From Candidatus Gastranaerophilales bacterium (GTDB taxonomy: Bacteria; Cyanobacteriota; Vampirovibrionia; Gastranaerophilales; Gastranaerophilaceae): 64,000 nucleotides of DNA. Where the stretch lies: the NCBI GenBank assembly GCA_944325145.1, contig CALYDL010000007.1, positions 1 to 64,000 on the forward strand, in the 5' to 3' direction. Position numbers and translations under genes: made by a program. Below the pieces are notes generated by a model. It ran no database searches. It was not told where the DNA came from and saw nothing but the letters and a program-made list of their open reading frames with translations. The stretch's first letter is position 1. The number at the start of each line of letters is the position of its first letter. This document shows, in pieces, positions 26,577-36,937 of this stretch.

Positions 26577-27490
26577 ATTTATCGGTTAATTTAAACGGTT
26601 TTAAGCTTCAAAACCCCATAATGACAGCTTCAGGCACTTATGGCTATGCAGATGAATATGATGATTTTATTGACGTTTCAAAATTAGGCGCAATTGTTAC
26701 AAAAGCAATTTCAATTGAACCAAAAAAAGGCAATTCAGGTGAAAGATTATTTGAAACCTATGGCGGCATGATAAATAGAATAGGCTTAGAAAACCTTGGC
26801 ATAGAAGAATTCATTTCAAAAAAACTCCCCATTTTAAAAGAAAAAAATATCAATTATGTTATGAACCTTGCAGGGTCTACCGTTGAAGATTATATTAAAG
26901 CGGCTGAAATTGCCCAAAGTGCAGGAATTAAGGCAATTGAAGTTAATGTTTCATGCCCGAATGTTAAACAAGGGTGCCTTGAATTTGGCACAAACCCAAA
27001 CAGCCTTGGGCATTTAACATCTGAAATAAGAAAAATTTATAAAGGCTTTTTAATTATAAAATTAACTCCAAACGTTTCAGATATTGAAAGTTTGGCAAAA
27101 AGCGCAGAAGATAACGGTGCAGATTGCATTAGCGCAATTAATACGCTAAAAGGGCTTGGCGTTAAAGTTGAAATTACGCCTGATAAAAAAATTAAAAAAA
27201 CATTTGTTCAAGGGGGATTATCAGGAAGGTGCATTAAACCTGTTGCGCTTTCAATGGTAAAAAGAATAAAAGCGGTTGTTAATATTCCTATTATTGGAAT
27301 TGGGGGAATTGCAAATATAGAGGATATTTTAGAATTTTTAACAGTAGGCGCAGATGCCATTCAAATAGGAACTGAAAATTTTTGCCACCCCGATATAACA
27401 ATAAAATTAATTAATGAGCTTACAAAAATTATTGAAAGCTTAAATTTAGAAAGTTTAGATGAATTAAAAAGGAAACTGAGAGATGAATGA
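26570..27490 (+). CDS. pyrD: Dihydroorotate dehydrogenase B, catalytic subunit
   Basis: This 306-residue class 1B, FMN-dependent enzyme oxidises dihydroorotate to orotate together with PyrK. Features: TASGTYGYADEY near the start, NVSCPNVKQG (catalytic Cys, near 126-135), GGLSGRCIKP and GIGGIANIEDILEFL for FMN phosphate binding. The NAD-linked class 1B pair suits an anaerobe. It overlaps pyrK and pyrE. Confidence 0.96.
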   Translation: MVDLSVNLNGFKLQNPIMTASGTYGYADEYDDFIDVSKLGAIVTKAISIEPKKGNSGERLFETYGGMINRIGLENLGIEEFISKKLPILKEKNINYVMNLAGSTVEDYIKAAEIAQSAGIKAIEVNVSCPNVKQGCLEFGTNPNSLGHLTSEIRKIYKGFLIIKLTPNVSDIESLAKSAEDNGADCISAINTLKGLGVKVEITPDKKIKKTFVQGGLSGRCIKPVALSMVKRIKAVVNIPIIGIGGIANIEDILEFLTVGADAIQIGTENFCHPDITIKLINELTKIIESLNLESLDELKRKLRDE

Positions 27491-28064
27491 TACAAAAGTT
27501 GATGTTAAAGAACTTTTAATGAAAGCAGACGGGCTTTTAAAAGGGCATTTTTGCTTAACTTCAGGCCTTCATAGCGACACGTATTTTCAATGCGCAAAGT
27601 TATATCAATACCCTGAAATTGTTGAAATTATAGGCAAAGAGCTTGCAAAAAAACTTGAAAATATTGAATATGACACAATTATAGCCCCTGCAATAGGCGC
27701 TATTATTTTTGGCTATGAAGTTGCAAAACAAGCTAAAAAAAGAAATCTTTTTGTTGAAAGAAAAGATGATGTAATGCAATTAAGAAGGGGTTATACCCTT
27801 AAAAAAGGCGAAAGAGTTGTTATTATTGAAGATGTTATTACAACTGCAAGAACCATTTTTGAAACAATTGATGCAATTAAAGAATATGACGTTGAAATTA
27901 AAGGCGTTGGCTGCATTGTAGATAGAACACAAGGCAAATTGGATGACAAATTAAAAATTAATTCACTTTTAAAAATAGACCCTGTTGTTTATGACCCATC
28001 TGACTGCCCACTTTGCAAACAAGGCTTAGAGCTTGTAAAACCGGGGTCTAGGAAAGGAAAATAA
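27483..28064 (+). CDS. pyrE: Orotate phosphoribosyltransferase
   Basis: This 193-residue enzyme joins orotate and PRPP to give OMP. The PRPP motif VVIIEDVITTARTI is at about 116-129; upstream HFCLTSGLHSDTYFQC is the family N-terminal pattern. A CPLCKQG near the C-terminus is an unusual Cys pair also seen in some bacterial homologues. It overlaps pyrD by 8 nt and abuts pyrB (TAA|ATG). Confidence 0.95.
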   Translation: MNDTKVDVKELLMKADGLLKGHFCLTSGLHSDTYFQCAKLYQYPEIVEIIGKELAKKLENIEYDTIIAPAIGAIIFGYEVAKQAKKRNLFVERKDDVMQLRRGYTLKKGERVVIIEDVITTARTIFETIDAIKEYDVEIKGVGCIVDRTQGKLDDKLKINSLLKIDPVVYDPSDCPLCKQGLELVKPGSRKGK

Positions 28065-28949
28065 ATGCGCCACTTAGATACAATTGAAAACCTTACAACA
28101 GTTGAAATAGAAGAATTAATTGATTCTGCCTCAAGCTTTAAAAGCGGCAGATATGCTAATTATTCAACCAAACACGTTGCCTTAATGTTTTTTGAAAATT
28201 CAACAAGAACAAGGTTTTCTTTTGAATGCGCAATAAACAGGCTGGGTGCTCACCCTTATATTTTCGATATTTCAAAATCATCAAACCAAAAAGGGGAAAC
28301 AATTAAAGACACAATAAATAATTTATGTGCAATAGGCATAAACACATTTGTTATAAGAACAAAAGAAGAAGATTTAATCGATAAATTAAAACAAATTGAT
28401 TTTTATAAGCCTGTTCATTTTATAAATGCAGGCAAAGGAAAATCTTCTCACCCAACCCAAGCCCTGCTTGATTATTTTACAATGTTAGAAAAAATCAAAA
28501 CGGTAAAAAATAAAAAAGTTGTTATTATAGGCGATATTAAACATTCAAGGGTTGCAAAATCAAACATTGCACTTTTGAAAAAATTTGGCGCAAATATAAT
28601 AACAACAGCGCCTGAATATTTTAAAGAAGACATTAATGGCGCCTTTTTTGAACCCGATTTAAAAAAAGCGCTTGATGGTGCAGATGTTGTTATGGCGCTA
28701 AGAATTCAAAACGAAAGATTGGATGAAGCCATTAGTAAAGAAGATTTTATTAAAAATTATTCATTGAATATGGAAAACTTCCCAAAAAATGCAATTTTAA
28801 TGCACCCCGGGCCTGTAAACCGTGATGTTGAGATAAGTTCTGAATTATTGGATTCGAAAATAGGAATAACCATTTTAAATCAGGCAGAAAACGGCGTTTA
28901 TATAAGAATGGCAGTTATTGATAAAATTTTAAAGGGGCAGCTTAAATGA
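28065..28949 (+). CDS. pyrB: Aspartate carbamoyltransferase catalytic chain
   Basis: This 294-residue enzyme condenses carbamoyl phosphate and aspartate. Motifs: FENSTRTRFSFE (carbamoyl phosphate site, about 44-55), HPTQALLDYF (about 129-138) and HPGPVNRDVE near 245. Slightly shorter than typical. No pyrI regulatory gene follows, so the enzyme is presumably of the unregulated trimer type or complexed with dihydroorotase, whose gene comes next. Confidence 0.95.
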   Translation: MRHLDTIENLTTVEIEELIDSASSFKSGRYANYSTKHVALMFFENSTRTRFSFECAINRLGAHPYIFDISKSSNQKGETIKDTINNLCAIGINTFVIRTKEEDLIDKLKQIDFYKPVHFINAGKGKSSHPTQALLDYFTMLEKIKTVKNKKVVIIGDIKHSRVAKSNIALLKKFGANIITTAPEYFKEDINGAFFEPDLKKALDGADVVMALRIQNERLDEAISKEDFIKNYSLNMENFPKNAILMHPGPVNRDVEISSELLDSKIGITILNQAENGVYIRMAVIDKILKGQLK

Positions 28950-29938
28950 TTAAAAAAATTCCCTCTTTGATAGATATGCACATCCACTTAAGAGAGCCCG
29001 GTTTTACCAATAAAGAAACCGTTGAAACGGGGCTAAAGGCTGCAATTAAGGGTGGTTTTGGGGCAGTTTTGGCTATGCCGAATACAAACCCCGTGAATGA
29101 TGATGTTGAAGTTACAAAATTTATTTTAAAAAAAGGGCTTCCGTTTAAAAACGAAATAGACCTTTATCCTGTTTCTGCAATAACATATGGTTTAAATGAA
29201 AACGCTGAACTTGTTAATTTTTCAGAGATGAAAAAAGCAGGCTGCATTGCCTTTTCAAACGATGGCTTACCCGTTCAAAACAAAGAAAAATTTAAAGCTG
29301 CGCTAATGAAGGGGGAATTAATTTTATCTCACTTAGAAGATGAAACAAACGAAGCCATAAGCCAAATTGAAACATTTAGGGAAGTTTTAAATTTAAGCAA
29401 AAAGGGCGAGTGCCCAATTCCAAAACTTCATTTTTGCCATATTTCAAAAAAATCTACAATCGAAGTTATTAAAAAAGCAAAAGATGAAGGCTTAAAAATA
29501 ACCGCAGAAACAGCCCCCCATTATTTCACCTTAACAAAAAAGGATATCGATAAAACAGGCAGATTTAAAATGAACCCGCCCTTAGGGGATATTGAAGACA
29601 GAAAAGCTGTTATAGAAGCGGTTAAAAACGGCGTTATAGATGTTATTGCAACAGACCATGCACCGCATACAAAAGAAGAAAAATTAAAACCTTACAATGA
29701 AGCACCAAATGGCATTGTTGGCTTAGAAACAGCATTTTCACTAAGTTATATGCGATTTGGGCTGGATTTAACTTTAGAAAAAATGGTTTATGCACCATCA
29801 AAAATTTTAGGAATAAAACCGAAAAAAGAAATTCAAGTTGACCTTGGTGCAATATACATTGTTCGAGGTAAAAACTTTGAATCTAAATGCAAAATAACAC
29901 CGTATGAAGGTAAAATATTGAAGGGAAAAATTTTATGA
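28946..29938 (+). CDS. pyrC: Dihydroorotase
   Basis: This 330-residue metal-dependent amidohydrolase closes carbamoyl aspartate to dihydroorotate. Metal ligands are visible in DMHIHLREPG (residues about 9-18), a His in SHLED and FCHIS, and the catalytic Asp in ATDHAPHTKEEK. The short length and the HxHxREPG motif fit the family closely. It overlaps pyrB by 4 nt and pyrF by 4 nt. Confidence 0.94.
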   Translation: MIKKIPSLIDMHIHLREPGFTNKETVETGLKAAIKGGFGAVLAMPNTNPVNDDVEVTKFILKKGLPFKNEIDLYPVSAITYGLNENAELVNFSEMKKAGCIAFSNDGLPVQNKEKFKAALMKGELILSHLEDETNEAISQIETFREVLNLSKKGECPIPKLHFCHISKKSTIEVIKKAKDEGLKITAETAPHYFTLTKKDIDKTGRFKMNPPLGDIEDRKAVIEAVKNGVIDVIATDHAPHTKEEKLKPYNEAPNGIVGLETAFSLSYMRFGLDLTLEKMVYAPSKILGIKPKKEIQVDLGAIYIVRGKNFESKCKITPYEGKILKGKIL

Positions 29939-30681
29939 ACATTGATTCTAATATAAAAGAAAAAATTGTTTTAGCACTTGATGTTGAAAAAATAGAAGAA
30001 GCAAAAGAACTGGTTTCTGAACTTGCCCCATATACAGGTACTTTTAAAGTTGGCTTACAGCTTTTTATGGGCTATGGTTTAGAGGTTGTAAATTATATTT
30101 TGTCCAAAAATGCTAATTTCTTTTTGGATGTTAAACTCCACGATATTCCAAATACCGTTAAAAAAGCATCGGAAAACATTGTTCTAAATGGTGCAAACTT
30201 CTTTAATATCCACTGCACAGGCGGCTTAGAGATGATGAAAGCTGCAAGAGAAGGGGCAGACAGTATGGCAGCAAAATTAAATAAAAAGCCCCCTGTTATT
30301 TTAGGTGTAACAATGCTTACAAGCATTTCTCAAGATGTTTTGGATAATCAATTTGAAATAAATAAAAATGTTTCGGATTTTGCAATTAAACTTGCACACT
30401 TAGCAAAAGAAGCGGGGCTTGATGGCGTTGTAGCATCACCTATGGAAGTTGAAACAATTAAAAAGGAATTGGGAGCTGATTTTAAGGTTTTATGCCCCGG
30501 CATTCGCCCAAAGTGGAGCTTAGTTGATGATCAAAAAAGAATTGCAACCCCATCAGCTACAATTAAAAGGGGTGCAGACTACATAGTTTTAGGGCGTGCT
30601 GTTACAAAAGCGGAAAATAGAATTGAAGCTATGGAAAAAATTTATGAAGAAATAAAGGAAGAATTATGCTTGCAACATTAA
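29935..30681 (+). CDS. pyrF: Orotidine 5'-phosphate decarboxylase
   Basis: This 248-residue enzyme makes UMP from OMP. The catalytic Asp-Lys-x-x-Asp pattern is seen in FFLDVKLHDIPNT (near 63-75), with VLALDVEK at the N-terminus and VLCPGIRP plus DYIVLGRAVTKA for phosphate binding. It overlaps pyrC by 4 nt and carA by 16 nt. Confidence 0.96.
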   Translation: MNIDSNIKEKIVLALDVEKIEEAKELVSELAPYTGTFKVGLQLFMGYGLEVVNYILSKNANFFLDVKLHDIPNTVKKASENIVLNGANFFNIHCTGGLEMMKAAREGADSMAAKLNKKPPVILGVTMLTSISQDVLDNQFEINKNVSDFAIKLAHLAKEAGLDGVVASPMEVETIKKELGADFKVLCPGIRPKWSLVDDQKRIATPSATIKRGADYIVLGRAVTKAENRIEAMEKIYEEIKEELCLQH

Positions 30682-31787
30682 TACTTGAAGACGGAACAGT
30701 ATATAAAGGCGAACATTTTGGTGCATTTGGCACAAAAATCGGCGAAATTGTTTTTAATACATCTATGACAGGGTATCAGGAAATTTTAACAGACCCGTCT
30801 TATGCCAATCAAATAATTGTTATGACATACCCTGAAATCGGCAATTATGGCATAAACGAAGAAGATTTTGAATCAATAGGCCCAAAGTGCCTTGGTATGA
30901 TTGTTAAAAATGCTTGCAAAAATGATTCGCACTATAAATCTAAAGAAACAATTTCAAAATACCTTGAAAGAAACGGCATTATTGGAATTGAAGGAATAGA
31001 CACAAGAAGTTTAACCATAAAAATTAGAGAAAAAGGGGTTATGAAATGTATGGTAACAACAGATGCCATATTCACAGATGATGACATAACCCAAAGAATT
31101 GCAGCAATTTGCATTCATAAGGCAGATAAAGATATTGTATTTAAGGTAACAACAAATGAACCATACGTTGTAAACCCGGATGGCGAGATAGATTTAGCCT
31201 TAATTGATTACGGTACAAAACAAGGAATTGTAAATTCTTTGGCTGAAAGAGGTTGCAAGGTGACAGTATACCCTGCAGGAATTGATTCTAAAACAATTTT
31301 AGAAAACGGCCATAAATGCTTGTTTTTATCAAACGGCCCCGGAGACCCTGCGGATTGCGAATTTGAAATAAAAACAATTGAAGAATTAATAGGAAAAATT
31401 CCTATTTTTGGAATTTGCCTTGGCTACCAGCTTTTATCAATAGCACTTGGCGCTAAAACGTACAAGCTAAAATACGGCCACAGAGGCGGCAACCACCCCG
31501 TTATAAATATTCAAACGGGAAAAGTTATGGTGACAAGCCAAAACCACGGCTATGCAGTCGATAGAAACACACTATCAGGCATTATGCTTGAAACTTACAA
31601 AAATTTAGACGATGACACAATGGAAGGGTTTTCATCAGAAAGATTAAAAATTTATGCGGTTCAATTCCACCCCGAAGCAAAACCGGGGCCAACGGATGCT
31701 TCAGTTATTTTTGATGAATGGATAGAACTTATGAAGGAATATCAAAAGCTTCCTGTTAGAAAAGCTGATGATATGGTAAATGTTTAA
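30666..31787 (+). CDS. carA: Carbamoyl phosphate synthase small subunit
   Basis: This 373-residue glutaminase subunit supplies ammonia to CarB. The N-terminal CarA domain starts LILEDGTVYKGEHFGA; the class I glutamine amidotransferase domain has the nucleophile Cys in FGICLGYQLL (near 250) and the His-Glu of QFHPEAKPGP. It begins inside pyrF (16-nt overlap) and is followed 17 nt later by carB. Confidence 0.97.
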   Translation: MLATLILEDGTVYKGEHFGAFGTKIGEIVFNTSMTGYQEILTDPSYANQIIVMTYPEIGNYGINEEDFESIGPKCLGMIVKNACKNDSHYKSKETISKYLERNGIIGIEGIDTRSLTIKIREKGVMKCMVTTDAIFTDDDITQRIAAICIHKADKDIVFKVTTNEPYVVNPDGEIDLALIDYGTKQGIVNSLAERGCKVTVYPAGIDSKTILENGHKCLFLSNGPGDPADCEFEIKTIEELIGKIPIFGICLGYQLLSIALGAKTYKLKYGHRGGNHPVINIQTGKVMVTSQNHGYAVDRNTLSGIMLETYKNLDDDTMEGFSSERLKIYAVQFHPEAKPGPTDASVIFDEWIELMKEYQKLPVRKADDMVNV

Positions 31788-31804
31788 AAAAGGAATTTTA
31801 GGAT

Positions 31805-34800
31805 ATGGGAAAAATACAAGGGTTAAAAAAAGTAATGGTAATAGGCTCAGGCCCAATTGTAATAGGCCAAGCCGCCGAATTTGATTATGCGGGCGTGCAA
31901 GCTTGCAGAGCATTAAAAGAAGAAAATATAAAAGTTGTTCTTGTAAATTCAAACCCTGCAACAATTATGACAGATGAAAACATTGCAGATAAAGTTTATA
32001 TAGAACCATTGGATATAAATATTTTAGAAGACATTATAAAAAAAGAACGCCCCGATGGTTTAATTGCGTCCCTAGGCGGCCAAACAGGCTTAAACCTTGC
32101 AATGGAACTTCATAGAGCAGGAATTTTAGAAAAATACAATTTAAAACTCTTGGGCACAAACATAGATTCCATCAATAAAGCAGAAGACAGAGAACTATTT
32201 AAAAATTTAATGAATGAAATAGGCGAACCGGTTCCTGAATCTGAAATAGTTTCTGATTATGAAGGTGCTAAAAAATTCGCTGAAAGAATAGGTTTTCCTA
32301 TCATTATTCGCCCCGCTTTTACATTAGGGGGTTCTGGCGGCGGTATAGCCAAAAATGAAGCTGAATATGACCAATATGTAACAACAGGGCTTCAACAATC
32401 GCCTATAAATCAAATTCTTGTAGAAAAAAGCATTGCAGGCTTTAAAGAAGTTGAATATGAAGTTATGAGAGATGCAAACGACAGCTGCATTACCGTTTGT
32501 AATATGGAAAATATTGACCCGATTGGAATTCATACAGGTGATTCAATTGTTGTTGCACCAAGCCAAACCTTAACAAATAACGAATATCAAATGTTAAGAA
32601 CATCAGCTATTAAAATTATAAGAGCCTTAAAAATTGAAGGCGGCTGCAACGTTCAATTTGCGCTTGATACAAAATCTAACCAATATTATGTAATTGAAGT
32701 AAACCCAAGGGTTTCAAGGTCATCTGCCCTTGCAAGCAAAGCAACGGGGTATCCGATTGCAAAAGTTACAACAAAAATTGCAATCGGCTATAAATTAAAT
32801 GAAATTCAAAACGCAATTACTAAAAAAACAGTTGCAGCTTTTGAACCAAGTTTAGATTATGTTGTTGTTAAAATTCCAAAATGGCCGTTTGACAAATTTG
32901 CAACGGGCGATAGAATTTTAGGCACCAAAATGAAGGCAACGGGCGAAATTATGGCAATAGGAAGAACCTTTAACAATGCCTTTAAAAAAGCCATAGCATC
33001 TTTAGAAGAAAAATATACAGGCCTTACAATGCGCCCTGAATTTGAAAGTATAGGGTATGATGAATTAATTGAAACCCTATCAATTCAAGATGACAGAAGA
33101 ATATTCAGAGTATCTGAAGCTATTAAAAGGGGTGTTGAACCTCATAAAATTTCAGACATTACAAAAATTGATTATTGGTTCATTTCAAAAATAAAAGAAA
33201 TTGTTGATTTTGAAAAATTCATTTCTCAAAATGAATTAACCGAAGAAATCTATAAAAAAGCAAAAGAAATGGGCTTTTTAGATTCTGAAATTGCAAAAAT
33301 AAAAGGGGTAGATGAAAAAGAATTTGAAAAATATAATGTAGAAGCTTCTTTTAGAATAGTTGACACTTGTGCTGCAGAATTTGCCGCAATGACACCATAT
33401 TTTTATTCAACCTACAACGAAGAATGTGAACTTGATAAAATTAAAGAAAGAAACTTTAATAAAAAATCTAAAGGAAATATTGTTGTATTAGGTTCAGGCC
33501 CAATTAGAATAGGCCAAGGCATTGAATTTGATTATTGTTCGGTTCATAGTTCTTGGGCAATAGCAGAAAACGGGTATGAATCGGTTATGATAAATTCAAA
33601 CCCCGAAACTCTATCAACAGATTTTGACATTGCAGACAGATTATATTTTGAACCTATGAACATTGAAAACGTTATGAGCGTTATCAAAAAAGAAAAGCCA
33701 TTGGGCGTTATGGTTCAATTTGGGGGGCAAACTGCAATTAACCTTGCTTCAAAATTGAATGAAAGAGGGGTTAAAATTTTAGGCACAAGCTTAGAGAGCA
33801 TAAATGCCGTTGAAGATAGAAAGGTTTTTGAAAAACTTTTAAGAGACCTAAAAATTCCACAACCTAAAGGAAGAGGTGTTAAAAGCGCGCAAGAAGCCAT
33901 AGATGCAACAAAAGAATTAGGGTACCCTGTTCTTGTTCGCCCGTCTTATGTTATAGGCGGAAGAGGCATGCAGGTTGTTTACAATGATGATGAACTTTTA
34001 ACCTATATTAATGAAGCCTTTAAATTTTCATCCGAACACCCTGTTTTAATTGACCAATACATTGAAGGGCAAGAAGTTGAACTTGATGCAATTTCAGACG
34101 GCAAAGACGTTCTAATCCCCGGAATTTGCGAACACATTGAAAGAGCAGGGGTTCATTCAGGCGATTCAATGAGCATTTACCCGACAAGAAACATTACAAG
34201 CAAACAAGAAAAAACCCTTGTAAAATACGCAAAAGAAATTGCAAAGAAAACAAACATTGTGGGGTTAATGAACATTCAATTTATTATAAAAGATGATGTT
34301 GTTTATGTAATTGAAGTAAACCCAAGGGCATCCAGAACCGTTCCTATTATGTCAAAAGTAACGGGAATTCCTATGGCAAAAATTGCAGTTAATGTAATTT
34401 TAGGAAAAAGCCTGAAATCTCAAGGGTTTGGGGTTGGTTTATATAAAAAATCAAATTTGATTTGCGTTAAAATGCCTGTGTTCAGTTTCCAAAAACTAAA
34501 CAGAATTGACCCTGCGCTTGCGCCTGAAATGAAATCCACAGGGGAAGTTTTAGGAATTGATACGGATTACAAAAAAGCGCTTTTAAAAGCCTTTATAGCT
34601 GGCGGCTATAAATTCGGCCAAAGAAAACAAAGGGTTTTGGTTTCATTGAATGACCACTACAAAAAGCCCGCTTTAAAAATAATTAAAAAAATGTTCAATC
34701 AAGGCTATTTTATAATGGCAACTTGGGGAACTCACAAATTTTTAGAAAAAAACGGCATTCCAAGTAAAATGATTGAAAAATTTATGATAGATAAACTTCA

Positions 34801-35056
34801 AAAAAGAATGAAAGAAGGCCGTTTGAGTTTTGTTTTAAATACGCCTACTTTGGGAAAAAATTCTCAAACATCAGGTTTTCAAATAAGAACAATTGCTGAA
34901 ATGTATTGTATTCCTTGTTTTACAAGTATAGACACAGCAAGGGCATATTTAAGCGCAGTTAAAACTTATGATAAAAAAGTTCGCTTAACAACAGATACTG
35001 TTTCAAATTACAGAAAAAAACATTTCTTCGATTTTCTTTTTAACAAAACAAAGTAA
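31805..35056 (+). CDS. carB: Carbamoyl phosphate synthase large subunit
   Basis: This 1083-residue protein has two homologous ATP-grasp synthetase halves: the first starts KVMVIGSGPIVIGQAAEFDY, the second near 560 with IVVLGSGPIRIGQGIEFDY. The C-terminal MGS-like allosteric domain begins near 930. It makes carbamoyl phosphate, the first committed intermediate here; arginine synthesis genes are absent from the window. It is the last gene of the operon, ended by the terminator at 35061-35084. Confidence 0.98.
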   Translation: MGKIQGLKKVMVIGSGPIVIGQAAEFDYAGVQACRALKEENIKVVLVNSNPATIMTDENIADKVYIEPLDINILEDIIKKERPDGLIASLGGQTGLNLAMELHRAGILEKYNLKLLGTNIDSINKAEDRELFKNLMNEIGEPVPESEIVSDYEGAKKFAERIGFPIIIRPAFTLGGSGGGIAKNEAEYDQYVTTGLQQSPINQILVEKSIAGFKEVEYEVMRDANDSCITVCNMENIDPIGIHTGDSIVVAPSQTLTNNEYQMLRTSAIKIIRALKIEGGCNVQFALDTKSNQYYVIEVNPRVSRSSALASKATGYPIAKVTTKIAIGYKLNEIQNAITKKTVAAFEPSLDYVVVKIPKWPFDKFATGDRILGTKMKATGEIMAIGRTFNNAFKKAIASLEEKYTGLTMRPEFESIGYDELIETLSIQDDRRIFRVSEAIKRGVEPHKISDITKIDYWFISKIKEIVDFEKFISQNELTEEIYKKAKEMGFLDSEIAKIKGVDEKEFEKYNVEASFRIVDTCAAEFAAMTPYFYSTYNEECELDKIKERNFNKKSKGNIVVLGSGPIRIGQGIEFDYCSVHSSWAIAENGYESVMINSNPETLSTDFDIADRLYFEPMNIENVMSVIKKEKPLGVMVQFGGQTAINLASKLNERGVKILGTSLESINAVEDRKVFEKLLRDLKIPQPKGRGVKSAQEAIDATKELGYPVLVRPSYVIGGRGMQVVYNDDELLTYINEAFKFSSEHPVLIDQYIEGQEVELDAISDGKDVLIPGICEHIERAGVHSGDSMSIYPTRNITSKQEKTLVKYAKEIAKKTNIVGLMNIQFIIKDDVVYVIEVNPRASRTVPIMSKVTGIPMAKIAVNVILGKSLKSQGFGVGLYKKSNLICVKMPVFSFQKLNRIDPALAPEMKSTGEVLGIDTDYKKALLKAFIAGGYKFGQRKQRVLVSLNDHYKKPALKIIKKMFNQGYFIMATWGTHKFLEKNGIPSKMIEKFMIDKLQKRMKEGRLSFVLNTPTLGKNSQTSGFQIRTIAEMYCIPCFTSIDTARAYLSAVKTYDKKVRLTTDTVSNYRKKHFFDFLFNKTK

Positions 35057-35060
35057 AATA

Positions 35061-35084
35061 AAAAGCCCCTTTATTGGGGCTTTT
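35061..35084. terminator. Bidirectional terminator of the pyr-car operon
   Basis: AAAAGCCCC/GGGGCTTTT with a 6-nt loop lies between convergent carB and the 35123-36787 gene. Confidence 0.88.
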
Positions 35085-35122
35085 ATCATTATGATAACCT
35101 TTATGTTGATTAGGTTCTTTTA

Positions 35123-36787
35123 TTATGCTGCAATTAAGTTAGCATCTGCATAAATGCCGTATTTTTTAGCTTCTTCAACCATTTCTTTGTAATATGATGC
35201 AACATCATCTGTATTATTAAAGAAGTTTTCAATATCGTCATATTCTTTTTGTGTTAAAACATCGTCGTTTTTGTCTTCTTGAATTGTTTCATCGGCTGTA
35301 ATAACACCTTCTAATTGTCTTAAAAGATCTTGGCCTTTTGTTTTGCTTGTTTCTTCTTTTTTATTAACTGTTTCATCTGTTGAAACTTGAATGCTTTGAA
35401 CAGTTGCTGTTGATTTTTCAATTTCTCTTGTTAAAATATATTCGCCGTTGTTTAATCTTTCTTGAACTTTTGATGCTGCTTCATAGTTTGATTTATCTGT
35501 TAAGCTTAAGAATTCAACATTTGGTGCGTTGATTTTATCTGATGTTTCGCTATATGCTTCCATGAAGTTTGAAATTGCATCTTGGTTTTCTTCAACTGTT
35601 GTTGTATCCGTGCTTGTTGAAACTGCTGTTGAATAAACTGTTGATGAATATAATTTTGTTTTAAAGGTTTCAGATGCAAGTTCAACGGCATCGTGTGCTG
35701 CCATACCAATGATTTCATCTGCACCCATTTCAAGTGATTCGCCATCGAACATATCGTTGATAATAACTTCTGCCATTTCAACGTCAGTTTCTTCGTTGTT
35801 TTCAATTCTTTCTTGAATTGCTTCAGGAGCTGATTCAGGAATTTCCGGCATATCGGTTGTGCCTGAAATTATTTGATCCTGAGGCATTTCATCTGTTGTT
35901 TCAGGAAGTTCACCGTATTCAATTCCGGGTGTTTCTTCTGCAACGGGCGGTTCAACAACCGGAGTTTCCACAACAGGTGTTTCTTCTGCAACCGGAGTTT
36001 CTACAACAGGTGTTTCTTCTGCAACGGGTGTTTCAACTGCGGGAGTTTCTGCCACAGGAGCTTCTGCTGCGGGAGCTTGTTCAGCTGCAGCAGCAGCTTC
36101 TTCTTCGGCTTTTTGTTGTTCTGCTTCTTGAATAGCTTGCTCTGCTTGTTGTTCTGTGCTTTGTGCTTCTGAAGCTGTTGAATTGCCGCCGTCTGCGCTG
36201 CTTTGAGCTTCGCCTTGAGCGTCTTCGCCTGCTGCTTCAGCTTGTTCTATATCGCCTTCAGCTTGTGTAAGTTCTGCTTCTGCTTGAGCTTTTTCTGTTT
36301 CTGCTTTTTGTTTTGCTTCTTGAGCTGCAGTTAATTGAGCTTGTGCTTCTGCAATTTGTGCTGAATAATCTTGTTTTGTTTGATCTTTTGCGCCTTCTGT
36401 TGTTTCGGTTGCTGCTGCATTTTGTTGAGCTTGAAGAGCTTGAAGTTCGTTAAGTCTTGTTTGCCAATTGTTAATGTCAGCATCAGCTGATGCAATGTCT
36501 GCATCTGCTTTTGTAATTTTTTCTTGCGCTGTTGATTTGTCTTGTTCGCCTTGTTGTTTGTCTGCGTCTGCTTGTTGTGCTTGTTCTTTAGCTTGTGTTG
36601 AAGTTGAATTAAACGTATCTAAACCAGCATTTTCATTGTCTACTTCACCAGCGAGAGCATTTGTAACAGAAGTATCTTCAACAACACTTTGTGCTTCAGA
36701 GGTAGCACTTGTTGCAGCTTCAACTGCGCTTGCAATAATGTCGCCAGCGCCTGAAACTATTGAACTTACTCCTGATAAAAATGACAT
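35123..36787 (-). CDS. Large coiled-coil protein with PVAETP repeats, paralogue of next gene
   Basis: This 554-residue acidic protein has a hydrophobic Ala/Ser N-terminus (MSFLSGVSSIVSGAGDIIAS). A long Gln/Glu/Ala-rich coiled coil spans about 65-235, then a proline-rich stretch of near-repeats (APVAETPAVETPVAEETPVV, about 240-290). A C-terminal domain of about 190 residues is shared with 36938-38656: NVEFLSLTDKSNYEAAS and LNNGEYILTREIEKS match DVEFYNVSDQSNFELAS and INEGEYIKTDTLEKQ. No classical signal peptide. Function unknown; the design suits an extended structural or surface protein. Confidence 0.75.
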   Translation of the reverse strand: MSFLSGVSSIVSGAGDIIASAVEAATSATSEAQSVVEDTSVTNALAGEVDNENAGLDTFNSTSTQAKEQAQQADADKQQGEQDKSTAQEKITKADADIASADADINNWQTRLNELQALQAQQNAAATETTEGAKDQTKQDYSAQIAEAQAQLTAAQEAKQKAETEKAQAEAELTQAEGDIEQAEAAGEDAQGEAQSSADGGNSTASEAQSTEQQAEQAIQEAEQQKAEEEAAAAAEQAPAAEAPVAETPAVETPVAEETPVVETPVAEETPVVETPVVEPPVAEETPGIEYGELPETTDEMPQDQIISGTTDMPEIPESAPEAIQERIENNEETDVEMAEVIINDMFDGESLEMGADEIIGMAAHDAVELASETFKTKLYSSTVYSTAVSTSTDTTTVEENQDAISNFMEAYSETSDKINAPNVEFLSLTDKSNYEAASKVQERLNNGEYILTREIEKSTATVQSIQVSTDETVNKKEETSKTKGQDLLRQLEGVITADETIQEDKNDDVLTQKEYDDIENFFNNTDDVASYYKEMVEEAKKYGIYADANLIAA

Positions 36788-36896
36788 CTTTCTACTTTCT
36801 ACATTTTACACTATATATATATAAAGTATATATAAAATATTGAAATTCAGATTTTACTAATTTTGTTACATTTGTTAATATTTTATTTTTGCAACA

Positions 36897-36922
36897 AAAA
36901 AGCCGCAACTATGCGGCTTTTT
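36897..36922 (-). terminator. Terminator of 36938-38656
   Basis: AAAAAGCCGC/GCGGCTTTTT with a short loop and flanking T-run on the minus strand. Confidence 0.88.
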
Positions 36923-36937
36923 CTATTTGAATTTTTT